Assembly: GCA_050618055.1 (NCBI GenBank)
Contig: JBNLVK010000217.1
Location: 1-7,258 of the forward strand
Length of the DNA stretch: 7,258 nt
Source: CALDCK01 sp050618055
Lineage (GTDB): Bacteria; Myxococcota_A; UBA9160; SMWR01
Direction of reading: 5' to 3'
Below are positions 1 through 6,134 of the stretch, in pieces; the first letter of the stretch is position 1, and every line of letters starts with the position of its first letter. The notes under the pieces are model-generated. The model did no database searches, was not told where the DNA came from, and saw nothing but the letters and a program-made list of their open reading frames with translations. The position numbers and the translations under genes were made by a program.

Positions 1-1
1 G

Positions 2-1018
2 CGCAGCGGCTCCACCCGGATGGCGCGCTCCAGCGTGCGCACCGACGGCGACGAGCCGCTGCTCGCGTCGGGCGCGCGCTTCCAGTCGGGCACGGCCCGC
101 TTCCGCGTGCGCAACGACGGCGACGAGCCGCTGCTCGTCACCGGCCGTCCGCAGGCGGGTCCGGACCTGGCGCCCGGGGTCGACCGGGTGGAGGCCGTGG
201 TGGCGTCGGGGGAAGAGGCGCTGCTCGAGATCCCGGTCCGCGCGCGCACCTCCCGCTCCGTCGGTGCGCTGGCGCCGTCCCCGGTCCGCTGGCGGCTCGC
301 GGGACGCAAGGCCGACGGCACGCCGCTGGTGATCGAGGAGACGTCGTGGCTGCTGCCCGACGCGCCCTTCGCGTGCCGTCCGGTGCGCGGCGTGCGCGTC
401 GACGGCCGGCTCGACGACTGGGAGGCACTGCCCTTCGCCGTCGACGCCCGCCCGCCGCCGGCCGGCGCGCCCGAGCCTGCCGACGGCCCGTCGGGCGCCT
501 CGCTGCACTTCGGCGTGGGCCACGACGAGCGCTTCCTCTACGTGGCCGCCCGGGTGGTCGACCCGACGCCGTCCTTCCACGCGGGGCGCACCGCGCGCGA
601 CCAGGACGCGGTGCAGATCACCCTGGACGCGCGGCCCGCGCCGGCCCGCGACACCAACACGGGCTTCTTCCACGCCGTGGCCGAAGGCAGCATGGCGAAG
701 CTGGTGATCGCCTGGCTGCTGCCGGGCGAGTCCCGCGACGATCCGCTGACCGGCCGGCTGCTGCCCGAGCGGCCCGACGGCGCGCGACGCGCGGCGCGCA
801 CCACCGAGGACGGCTACGCGGTGGAGCTGGCCATACCCCTCGCCTTCCTCGACGAGCGCCAGGGCCAACCCTGGCAGGGCTTCCGGCTGAACGTCGCGCT
901 CCAGGACTTCGCGGCGGACGGACACACGGACGTCACCCACTGGTGGCGTCCCAGCCGCTTCGGCATGAGCGGCGTGGCGCCGGTCGCGGGCGCGGGGACG
1001 TTCGTCCGGAGCGACTAG
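2..1018 (+). CDS. C-terminal part of a probable secreted/envelope protein with CBM9-like domain (5' truncated)
   Basis: The frame is open to the left window edge. The first ATG, at 20, has no ribosome binding site, so the true start very probably lies upstream and only the C-terminal part is seen. Residues below count from that ATG. Residues 24-110 resemble an Ig-like strand pattern of the DUF1573/HYDIN type (FRVRNDGDEPLLV, then a Pro-Gly turn and a strand rich in V and E). Residues 124-330 look like a CBM9-like, DOMON-related beta-sandwich: VDGRLDDW at 127-134, DERFLYVAARV near 169-179, DQDAVQITLD at 194-203, GYAVELAIPL at 265-274 and a Trp pair in THWW at 306-309. Such domains usually bind sugars or serve as C-terminal accessory modules of extracytoplasmic enzymes. 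No catalytic domain is visible, so the overall function is unknown. The motif VRxDGDEPLL occurs twice, 24 residues apart. The TAG stop lies in a CTAG shared with the convergent gluQ gene. Confidence 0.72.
   Translation, partial: RSGSTRMARSSVRTDGDEPLLASGARFQSGTARFRVRNDGDEPLLVTGRPQAGPDLAPGVDRVEAVVASGEEALLEIPVRARTSRSVGALAPSPVRWRLAGRKADGTPLVIEETSWLLPDAPFACRPVRGVRVDGRLDDWEALPFAVDARPPPAGAPEPADGPSGASLHFGVGHDERFLYVAARVVDPTPSFHAGRTARDQDAVQITLDARPAPARDTNTGFFHAVAEGSMAKLVIAWLLPGESRDDPLTGRLLPERPDGARRAARTTEDGYAVELAIPLAFLDERQGQPWQGFRLNVALQDFAADGHTDVTHWWRPSRFGMSGVAPVAGAGTFVRSD
34..137 (+). repeat. Direct repeat inside gene 1 (32 nt, two copies at 72-nt offset)
   Basis: Bases 34-65 and 106-137 are identical at 31 of 32 positions; the single difference is base 42 (c) versus 114 (a). 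The offset of 72 nt keeps the reading frame. The copies encode VRTDGDEPLL and VRNDGDEPLL. The 40 bases between the copies show no such similarity to the sequence after copy 2. This looks like a short in-frame duplication or local gene conversion. Confidence 0.85.
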
Positions 1019-1992
1019 TACACCTCCGGATCCCGCCAGCCCAGCAGCGCCAGGCGCCCGGCGTCGACGCGCAGCACGCGATCGCGCCGCGAGACGTCGC
1101 TCCAGCGGAAGTCGGCGAGCAGCTCGGACGCGCGGGCCGGCTCGTCGCGGTCGCGCAGTCCGGCGGCGGCGGCCAGCGTTCCCAGCAGCCGCGGCGCCTC
1201 GCGGTAGTGGGCACGCAGCGCGTCGACGCCGACCGCGTCCTGGCTCTTGCCGAGCTTGCGCCCGGTCTCGTCGACCAGCAGCAGGTGGTGGCGATAGGCG
1301 GGTCGGGCGAGCCCCAGCAGGCGCTGGAGCGCCACCTGGGTGGCGGTGGACGCGGCCAGGTCGTTGCCGCGCACCACCCGGGTGACACCGCCCGCCGCGT
1401 CGTCGACCACGCCGGCCAGCTGGTAGGCGACGGAGCCGTCGCGGCGTCGCACCACCGGATCCCCCATCTCCGCCGCCGGATCCTGGGAGAGCGGGAAGCC
1501 GCCCTCGTCGTCGATCTCGAGGCGACCCTCGGGCAGGCGCACGCGCAGCGGCTCGTCGCAGGCGCGCCAGCCGCCGGCGGGCAGGCGGCGTTCGCGGCAG
1601 GTGCCCGGGTAGCGGTGGCTGCCGTCCGGCGCCCGCCGGGCGACCTGGCGGATCTCGCTGCGGCTGCACGCGCAGGGGTAGAGCCGACCCGCCGCCTCCA
1701 GCCGGTCGAGCGCCGCCGCGTGGCCGGCGGTCTGGGCGCTCTGGCGCTGCTCCGCGTCCCAGTCGAGGCCCAGCCAGCGCAGGGCCTCGACCACCCCGGC
1801 GGCCCACTCGGGCCGGCAGCGCTCCGGATCCAGGTCCTCCAGGCGCAGCAGCAGCCGGCCTCCGCGACGGCGCACGTCGAGCCAGCAGAGCAGCGCGGCC
1901 AGCAGGGTGCCGGCGTGGGCGGGTCCGGTGGTGGAGGGCGCGAAGCGGCCGGTGTCCGGACCGGTGCCCGGGCGGGTCTCGTCGGCGTGCAT
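1015..1992 (-). CDS. gluQ: Glutamyl-Q tRNA(Asp) synthetase (GluQRS)
   Basis: A 325-residue paralogue of the glutamyl-tRNA synthetase catalytic core without the anticodon-binding domain, close to the family's usual length of about 300. GluQRS activates glutamate and attaches it to the queuosine base in the anticodon of tRNA(Asp), in the cytoplasm. Visible motifs: a HIGH-like STTGPAHAGT at 20-29, LEDLD at 51-55, a zinc-site pattern CAC at 107-109 with Y128 and C132 (the Cys-x-Cys, Tyr-x3-Cys arrangement typical of GluQRS), DGSVAYQLAGVVDDA at 185-199, VVRGNDL at 206-212, and a KMSKS-like KLGKS at 246-250. The ATG at 1992 is chosen because GAGGGG lies just upstream (2002-1997) and the catalytic fold begins about 15 residues in. 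The frame stays open to 2070, but the extra residues are unlike the family. Its stop overlaps that of gene 1 through CTAG, and it is divergent from the BY-kinase gene. It is a housekeeping gene unrelated to the polysaccharide genes. Confidence 0.95.
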   Translation of the reverse strand: MHADETRPGTGPDTGRFAPSTTGPAHAGTLLAALLCWLDVRRRGGRLLLRLEDLDPERCRPEWAAGVVEALRWLGLDWDAEQRQSAQTAGHAAALDRLEAAGRLYPCACSRSEIRQVARRAPDGSHRYPGTCRERRLPAGGWRACDEPLRVRLPEGRLEIDDEGGFPLSQDPAAEMGDPVVRRRDGSVAYQLAGVVDDAAGGVTRVVRGNDLAASTATQVALQRLLGLARPAYRHHLLLVDETGRKLGKSQDAVGVDALRAHYREAPRLLGTLAAAAGLRDRDEPARASELLADFRWSDVSRRDRVLRVDAGRLALLGWRDPEVY

Positions 1993-2048
1993 GCTTCCCC
2001 TCGTTGCCTCCCGGTTGCCGGTTCGCGAAGTGCGCCTGCGTGCGGTCG

Positions 2049-2070
2049 TTGCGTGGGCGATTGCCCGCAA
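2049..2070. repeat. Imperfect inverted repeat / possible operator
   Basis: TTGC-GT-GGGC, a GATT loop, then GCCC-GCAA. This gives eight base pairs with a two-base bulge and a four-base loop, placed midway in the divergent intergenic region. The position fits a regulator-binding dyad, but in GC-rich DNA such dyads also arise by chance. No known consensus is recognised. Confidence 0.3.
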
Positions 2071-2151
2071 CTCGATGCGTTACCATTCGCTCCTGGCGGC
2101 CCACCTATAAGGACCCCGGGGGTGCGGCGCCAACCGTCCACCCTGGGTGCT

Positions 2152-2157
2152 GGAGGA
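2152..2157 (+). promoter_or_regulatory. Ribosome binding site deciding the TTG start of the BY-kinase
   Basis: GGAGGA, nine bases before the TTG at 2167. It is the strongest Shine-Dalgarno match near this gene. It favours TTG at 2167 over the in-frame GTG at 2122. Confidence 0.7.
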
Positions 2158-2166
2158 CGACGCCAG

Positions 2167-3060
2167 TTGGGTGAGATTGCGGACGCGCTTCGACGGGCCG
2201 GCGGCGGCCCCACGGCCGGATCCCGGCCCCGGGAGGCCGGCTCCGGGTCGTCGTCCGACGGGCCGCCCTCGGTCGTTCCGCGCCCCGTGGCGCCGGACGC
2301 CCGCGCGGCGACGCCCGGCGAGCCCGCCCGGGCGCTCGAGCGGCCCCAGCCCACCGACCCGGCCATCCCGCTGGAGGACGGTCCGGCGCTCGAGGCGTGC
2401 CGCCAGATCGCGCTGGAGGTGCGCGCCCAGCTCGAGGCGCGGCGGGCCTCCAGCCTGGCGGTGGTGAGCGCCGTGCGCGACGAGGGCAAGACCACCACCA
2501 GCTGCAACCTGGCGCTGGCGCTGGCGTCGCTGGCGCCCGGCCGCGAGGTCGCGCTGCTCGACCTCGACCTGCGCCGTCCGTCGATCGCCAAGGTGCTGGG
2601 TCTCCAGGTGGGCCACGGCCTGGAGGACGTGCTCGCCGACGAGGTCGACCTCGACAGCGCCCGCGTCCAGTTCGACGAGCCGCCCCTCGACGTCTTCCCG
2701 ACCCTGCACGCGCAGCGGGCCGCGCACCAGGCGCTCACCCGCAGCCGCCTGGCCCGTCTGCTCGACGAGCTGGAGCGCCGCTACTCGATCGTCGTCGTCG
2801 ACACGCCCCCGACGCTGCTGGTGCCCGACTCGCGGCTCATCCTGGAGCGCGTCGCGGTCTGCCTGCCGGTGGCGCGGGCGGGCATCTCGCGCGTGCGCGC
2901 GTTCCGGCAGATGCTCGAGGTGCTGCCCCAGGGTCAGGTGCTCTCCACCGTGCTGAACGGCGTGAAGCCCGATCCGCAGTACTACCAGGGCTACGACTAC
3001 GGCAGCCCGCAGGACGGCGGGTCCGGCGGCGGAAAGCGGGGGAAGCGTGGCCGGGCCTAG
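2167..3060 (+). CDS. CpsD/CapB-type bacterial tyrosine kinase (BY-kinase, MinD-like P-loop ATPase)
   Basis: A 297-residue cytoplasmic P-loop tyrosine autokinase of the CpsD/CapB/Wzc-C-terminal family. These proteins use ATP to phosphorylate their own Tyr-rich tail and work with a membrane Wzz/GumC partner to control polysaccharide polymerisation and export. Residues 1-11 read MGEIADALRRA, the short N-terminal helix typical of this family when the kinase is a separate polypeptide. Residues 12-70 are a Pro/Gly/Ser/Ala-rich linker. Walker A lies in SAVRDEGKTTTSCNLA (101-116), Walker A' in LLDLDLRRP (130-138) and Walker B in IVVVDTPP (208-215). The tail has a Tyr cluster, YYQGYDY at 272-278, then a basic end (KRGKRGRA). 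The start is TTG, supported by GGAGGA at 2152-2157 and the N-terminal motif; the same frame is open far upstream only because of the high GC content. It overlaps the next gene by 14 nt, which suggests translational coupling. Phosphorylation sites are inferred, not shown. Confidence 0.9.
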   Translation: MGEIADALRRAGGGPTAGSRPREAGSGSSSDGPPSVVPRPVAPDARAATPGEPARALERPQPTDPAIPLEDGPALEACRQIALEVRAQLEARRASSLAVVSAVRDEGKTTTSCNLALALASLAPGREVALLDLDLRRPSIAKVLGLQVGHGLEDVLADEVDLDSARVQFDEPPLDVFPTLHAQRAAHQALTRSRLARLLDELERRYSIVVVDTPPTLLVPDSRLILERVAVCLPVARAGISRVRAFRQMLEVLPQGQVLSTVLNGVKPDPQYYQGYDYGSPQDGGSGGGKRGKRGRA

Positions 3061-4462
3061 CGACCCGAACAGCCCCTGGGAGTCCCCGGGCGGCGAGCTC
3101 GACGACGGGCTGGCCCTGCCGGCCTTCCTGTTCGATCCGATGGGCATGCTGCGTCGGCGCTGGCTGTGGATGGTGGCGGCCGCCGTCGTCGGACTGCTGG
3201 CCACCGGCGTGGCGGTCTACAAGAGCAAGCCCACCTACATGGCCGAGGCCTCGGTGCTGATCACGCGCCAGCAGATTCCCGAGGACTTCGTGCGCTCGAC
3301 GGTGCGCGAGGACGCCATCTCGAACATCAACGCGATGGTCGGCAAGGTGCTGTCGCGCGAGAACCTGGCGCGCCTGGTCGAGCAGTTCGGTCTCTTCCCC
3401 GACGCTCCGCCGGAGATGACCCCCGACGACCTGGTGGGCCGCCTGCGCAGCGGCATCACGGTCGAGCCGCGCAGCGGCTGGGGCACGCGGCGCGGCGGCC
3501 AGGGCTCCATGATCTACGGCATCTCCTACCGCTCGAAGAACCCGGAGAGCACGGCCGAGGTGGCCAACGCCCTGGCCGGCCTGTTCATGGAGGCGAGCAT
3601 CGAGCGCCGCGGCGAGCTGGCGCGGCTGACCACCGACTTCCTGAGCCGCCAGCTCGAGCGCGACGAGGAGGAGCTGCGGGAGCAGTCGCAGGCCGTGAGC
3701 GAGTTCCGCCGGGCGCACCGCGGCGAGCTGCCCAGCGAGCTCGACACCAACCTGCGTCGCCTGGAGATGCTCTCCGAGCGCGGATCGGGTCTCTCCACCC
3801 AGATCGCCGCCAAGGAGAACCGCATCGTCACGCTCCAGTCGCTGCCGCAGACGACGGCCAAGACCCAGAACGAGATCCTGCTCGACGAGCTGCGCCGCCA
3901 GCTGGCCCAGGAGATCGCCTTCCACACCGAGGAGCACCCGAACGTCCAGGCGCTGCGCGAGCGCGTGGCGCGGCAGGGCGAGGTGGTCGACGCCGAGCGG
4001 GCCGCCATGGGCGGATCCGCCGTGATCGCCGCCGATCTGCGCGACCTGGCGCTGATGAAGACCCAGCTGGCCGACAACGAGCGCGAGATCGCCGAGCTCA
4101 CCGCCCGCATCGACGCCACGCCGAGCAACAGCGAGCAGCTCTCGGTGCTGGAGCAGAAGGAGATGGTGCTGCGCGAGCGCTACCTCGACTCGCTGCGCAA
4201 GGTCGAGGAGGCGCAGCTGGCCGAGAACCTGGAGTCGGCCCAGCAGGGCGCCCAGGTCTCGATCCTGGACCGCGCCCAGACGCCCACCGCGCCCGAGCGC
4301 CCGCGCTGGATGCTGGCGGCGGCGGGAGTGGTCGCGTCGGTGTGCCTGGCCCTGGGCGTGATGCTGCTGCTCGAGCTGGTCGACCCGGTGATCGTGAGCA
4401 CGCGCCAGCTGGAGCGCCTGGCGGACGGCGCCTGCCTGGGCTCGCTGCCCCAGCACGTCTAG
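3047..4462 (+). CDS. GumC/Wzz-family polysaccharide chain-length (copolymerase) protein
   Basis: A 471-residue inner-membrane protein of the polysaccharide copolymerase class. It has a short cytoplasmic N-terminus, a first membrane helix near 38-58 (WLWMVAAAVVGLLATGVAVY), a large periplasmic part with alpha-helical coiled-coil segments near 190-265 and 275-400, and a second membrane helix near 421-445. The Wzz-type motif before helix 2 is visible as RAQTPTAPERPR (409-420). The Wzz N-terminal pattern YMAEASVLI follows helix 1 at 64-72. The protein ends at LGSLPQHV, where fused Wzc proteins would continue into a kinase domain; here that domain is the preceding gene. The GTG start at 3047 lies inside the kinase frame and has GGGGGAA just before it (3038-3044). 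It probably sets chain length or export of an exopolysaccharide and activates the upstream kinase. The TAG stop sits in a CTAG shared with the convergent gene. Confidence 0.9.
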   Translation: MAGPSDPNSPWESPGGELDDGLALPAFLFDPMGMLRRRWLWMVAAAVVGLLATGVAVYKSKPTYMAEASVLITRQQIPEDFVRSTVREDAISNINAMVGKVLSRENLARLVEQFGLFPDAPPEMTPDDLVGRLRSGITVEPRSGWGTRRGGQGSMIYGISYRSKNPESTAEVANALAGLFMEASIERRGELARLTTDFLSRQLERDEEELREQSQAVSEFRRAHRGELPSELDTNLRRLEMLSERGSGLSTQIAAKENRIVTLQSLPQTTAKTQNEILLDELRRQLAQEIAFHTEEHPNVQALRERVARQGEVVDAERAAMGGSAVIAADLRDLALMKTQLADNEREIAELTARIDATPSNSEQLSVLEQKEMVLRERYLDSLRKVEEAQLAENLESAQQGAQVSILDRAQTPTAPERPRWMLAAAGVVASVCLALGVMLLLELVDPVIVSTRQLERLADGACLGSLPQHV

Positions 4463-5217
4463 GACGTCGCGTCGCGCCCCCCTTGGCCGCGCAGCAGCAG
4501 CAGCGCCACGCTCGCACTCCACACGACGTGGGACAGCCCGAAGCGGGCGAGCTCCGGCTGGCCGGCGCGCCACAGCGCCCAGGCCAGCAGCAGCGCCGCG
4601 GCCTGGATCGGCAGGGCCAGCAGGCCGCAGCGGACGGCGCGGCGGGCGACCTGCCCGAGCGACCCGCCGCGGCGTACGCCCAGGAAGGCCCCGACCCCGG
4701 CGAGCACGACGACCAGCGGCAGACCGCCGTCGGCCGAGACGAGCCCCTCGGCGAAGCCGCCGCCGTCGCCGGGTCCGCCGTCGGATGCGGGCAGGCGTCC
4801 GGCCAGGTCGTGCAGGCCGGGCAGGGCGTCCATCAGCGTCTTCGGCGGCGCGACGGCGAAGAAGAGCAGCGCGGCGCGGAGCCCGGCGGGTCGGCCCAGC
4901 AGGAGGGCCAGGCCGAGCACGGCGATCGGAATGGCGGGACGGGCCAGGCGCAGCATGCCGCCGCCGGCCGCGACGAGCGTCCAGGCGACGCCGAGCGCGA
5001 CCAGGCCGAGGCCGACCGCGGCGTGGCGGCCGGGACGCTGCGGCTCGTGCGCCTCGCACATGGCGAACACGGCGAGCAGCGCGACCACCACGCTGCCGCG
5101 GGCCCACCACTCGCGCACGGCGAGGGCGCCGGCGTCGAACAGAGCGGGCGAGAGCGCGACACCGAGCGCCAGCCACCAGGGCCAGGCGCTCTTCCAGGCG
5201 GTGTCGGACTTCGACAA
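4459..5217 (-). CDS. Polytopic membrane protein resembling an exosortase with lost catalytic residues
   Basis: A 252-residue protein with about eight hydrophobic segments (roughly 12-33, 41-55, 65-85, 94-108, 113-130, 164-181, 195-216, 226-242), matching exosortase/archaeosortase topology. The stretch LGLALLLGRPAGLRAALLFF plus APPKTLMDALPGL (101-135) follows the exosortase pattern of a glycine-arginine turn, a hydrophobic helix and a Pro-rich end. VSADGGLP at 160-167 aligns with the catalytic VxxACSGLR motif, with Asp163 at the Cys position. About 40 residues on, ALPIQAA (201-207) stands where exosortases have (N)xxRxx, with Gln205 at the Arg position. His230 in LSHVVW matches the conserved third-site His. 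If this alignment is right, the protein cannot be a normal transpeptidase. It could instead be a binding or scaffold protein, or an unrelated membrane protein of the polysaccharide locus. The start is TTG with no clear ribosome binding site and is uncertain. It is convergent with the GumC/Wzz gene (4-nt overlap) and divergent from the PHP-like gene. Confidence 0.5.
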   Translation of the reverse strand: MSKSDTAWKSAWPWWLALGVALSPALFDAGALAVREWWARGSVVVALLAVFAMCEAHEPQRPGRHAAVGLGLVALGVAWTLVAAGGGMLRLARPAIPIAVLGLALLLGRPAGLRAALLFFAVAPPKTLMDALPGLHDLAGRLPASDGGPGDGGGFAEGLVSADGGLPLVVVLAGVGAFLGVRRGGSLGQVARRAVRCGLLALPIQAAALLLAWALWRAGQPELARFGLSHVVWSASVALLLLRGQGGRDATS

Positions 5218-5321
5218 GCGGGCGCGTTCCGGACGGGGGCGCAGAGCCGGCAGGGTAGCGCCCGCGCGGGCTGGCCGTCAGCGGCGGCTGCGCCGACGCT
5301 TCGCGATACTCGCGGGGCCGC
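5218..5321. promoter_or_regulatory. Divergent intergenic region between the exosortase-like and PHP-like genes
   Basis: These 104 bp lie between two divergent starts and should carry promoters for both sides. I see only weak signals: GATACT at 5305-5310, which is too close to the ATG at 5322 unless the transcript is nearly leaderless, and an all-G/C 12-bp palindrome at 5260-5271. No RNA gene or small ORF is supported here. Confidence 0.35.
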
Positions 5322-6134
5322 ATGACGATCTACGCCGATGCGCACGTGCACTTCTATCGGTGCTTCGATCTCGAGCGGCTGCTGCACGCGGCGGGCGAGC
5401 GCGCGCGCGCCCTGGACGGTCCGCTGCTGCTGCTGCTGTGCGAGAGCCACGGCTACGACTACTTCGGGGCGCTGCGGGCCCACGCCCGGGGCGAGGCCGC
5501 GTCGGCTCCGCCGAACCTGACCCCCGCGCTGCTCGAGGCGTTCGCGCCGAGCACCACCGGAGAGCCGGCGAGCCTGCGCCTGGGCGACGTCTGGCTGGTG
5601 GCGGGACACCAATTGGTGTCGGAGGAGCGGATCGAGGTGCTGGCGCTGGCGGCGGATCCGGACGCGGGGCTCGGCGCCGTGGCCGACGGCTCGCTGCCGG
5701 CGCGCGAGCTGCGGCGCCGCCGCCTCGACTCGGGGGCGCTGGCGGTGCTGCCCTGGGGCGTCGGCAAGTGGCTCGGCGAGCGCGGCCGGCGGGTCGAGGC
5801 GCTGCTCGGCGACGCCGCCTGGGCGGACCACCCGCGCCTGTTCGCCGGCGACATCGCCCAGCGCTGCGCGCCCTGGCCCGAGCCGGCCGCCTTCGCCCGC
5901 GGACCGCGGGTGCTGGCCGGCAGCGACGTGCTGCCGGTGCCGGGCGCCGAGGCGCGCACCGCCGGCTACGGGTTCCGGGTCGCCGGTGAGATCGATGCAG
6001 GGCGCCCGGCCGCGTCGTTGCGCCGCGCGCTGGAGGACGGCGCGCGGGTGGAGCCCTTCGGCCGGCGCGAGGGGCTCGTCTCCACCGTCCGCGAGCAGCT
6101 GCGCCACCGGCTCCACGGGGGCGACACGGCGTGA
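5322..6134 (+). CDS. PHP-like metal-dependent hydrolase, substrate unknown
   Basis: A 270-residue, probably cytoplasmic protein with no signal peptide. It opens with DAHVHFY at 6-12, the HxH metal motif (H8, H10) of the PHP/amidohydrolase-type barrels. Later candidate ligands and motifs are E41 and H43 in CESHGYDYF, VAGHQLVSEERIEVLALA at 93-110 (like the third PHP motif, a Gly-hydrophobic-Glu strand), VLPWGVGKW at 142-150, DHPRLFAGD at 169-177 and GSD at 200-202, a typical closing Asp of PHP proteins. Members of this superfamily hydrolyse phosphoester or other bonds using two or three metals; CpsB-type members are phosphatases that oppose BY-kinases. This protein does not show the usual CpsB opening, so that role is only a possibility. 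The ATG at 5322 is preceded by a weak GGGG. The stop TGA overlaps the GTG start of the next gene, so the two are probably made together and may act on the same substrate. Confidence 0.6.
   Translation: MTIYADAHVHFYRCFDLERLLHAAGERARALDGPLLLLLCESHGYDYFGALRAHARGEAASAPPNLTPALLEAFAPSTTGEPASLRLGDVWLVAGHQLVSEERIEVLALAADPDAGLGAVADGSLPARELRRRRLDSGALAVLPWGVGKWLGERGRRVEALLGDAAWADHPRLFAGDIAQRCAPWPEPAAFARGPRVLAGSDVLPVPGAEARTAGYGFRVAGEIDAGRPAASLRRALEDGARVEPFGRREGLVSTVREQLRHRLHGGDTA

Larger units (their letters stand above)
1993..2166. promoter_or_regulatory. Divergent control region between gluQ and the BY-kinase gene
   Basis: These 174 bp separate the divergent starts of gluQ and the kinase gene and must hold both promoters. 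They contain the least GC-rich patch of the area (about 2059-2111). TATAAG at 2106-2111 is the best -10-like element for the kinase direction, but no convincing -35 sits at 16-18 nt; TTACCA at 2080-2085 is 20 nt away. An imperfect inverted repeat lies at 2049-2070. No promoter could be assigned for gluQ. Confidence 0.45.

Noticed and set aside
1993..2070. 26-residue N-terminal extension of GluQRS from the upstream start at 2070
   Set aside because: The extra residues are Arg/Thr-rich and unlike the family. The ATG at 1992 has a good GAGGGG ribosome binding site.
346..2166. Long upstream extension of the kinase frame (open for over 1.8 kb before the kinase)
   Set aside because: It runs antisense across gluQ and in another frame through gene 1, is dominated by Arg, Ala and Gly, and has no family resemblance. 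It is a GC-rich shadow of the real genes.
933..2738. Long minus-strand open frame (about 600 codons) overlapping gluQ and the kinase gene
   Set aside because: It is a different frame from gluQ, which carries the real motifs. The composition is low-complexity Ala/Arg/Ser/Pro and it covers the clear BY-kinase on the other strand.
4463..4490. Possible terminator after the GumC/Wzz gene
   Set aside because: There is no stable stem followed by a T-tract on either strand, and the region is coding on the minus strand.
5260..5271. Perfect 12-bp palindrome GCCCGCGCGGGC in the divergent intergenic region
   Set aside because: It is made only of G and C, so it is likely by chance at this base composition, and no known site matches.
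2837..5323. Minus-strand open frame of about 828 codons antisense to the GumC/Wzz gene
   Set aside because: It is rich in Arg, Ala, Gln and His as expected of an antisense shadow. The plus-strand protein has clear membrane helices and Wzz motifs.
3166..5325. Plus-strand open frame of about 719 codons crossing GumC/Wzz and the convergent gene
   Set aside because: It is out of frame with the recognised protein, is low complexity, and continues antisense into the exosortase-like gene.
5423..5438. CTG triplet run (and a similar AGC run near 4493-4505)
   Set aside because: They encode leucine runs in hydrophobic segments using the preferred CTG codon. They are too short to be a meaningful microsatellite.
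4463..5989. Possible TAG read-through of the GumC/Wzz gene, since the frame stays open after the stop
   Set aside because: The downstream frame is only the antisense of the minus-strand membrane gene, and the protein already ends at the normal point for a GumC/Wzz protein lacking a kinase domain.
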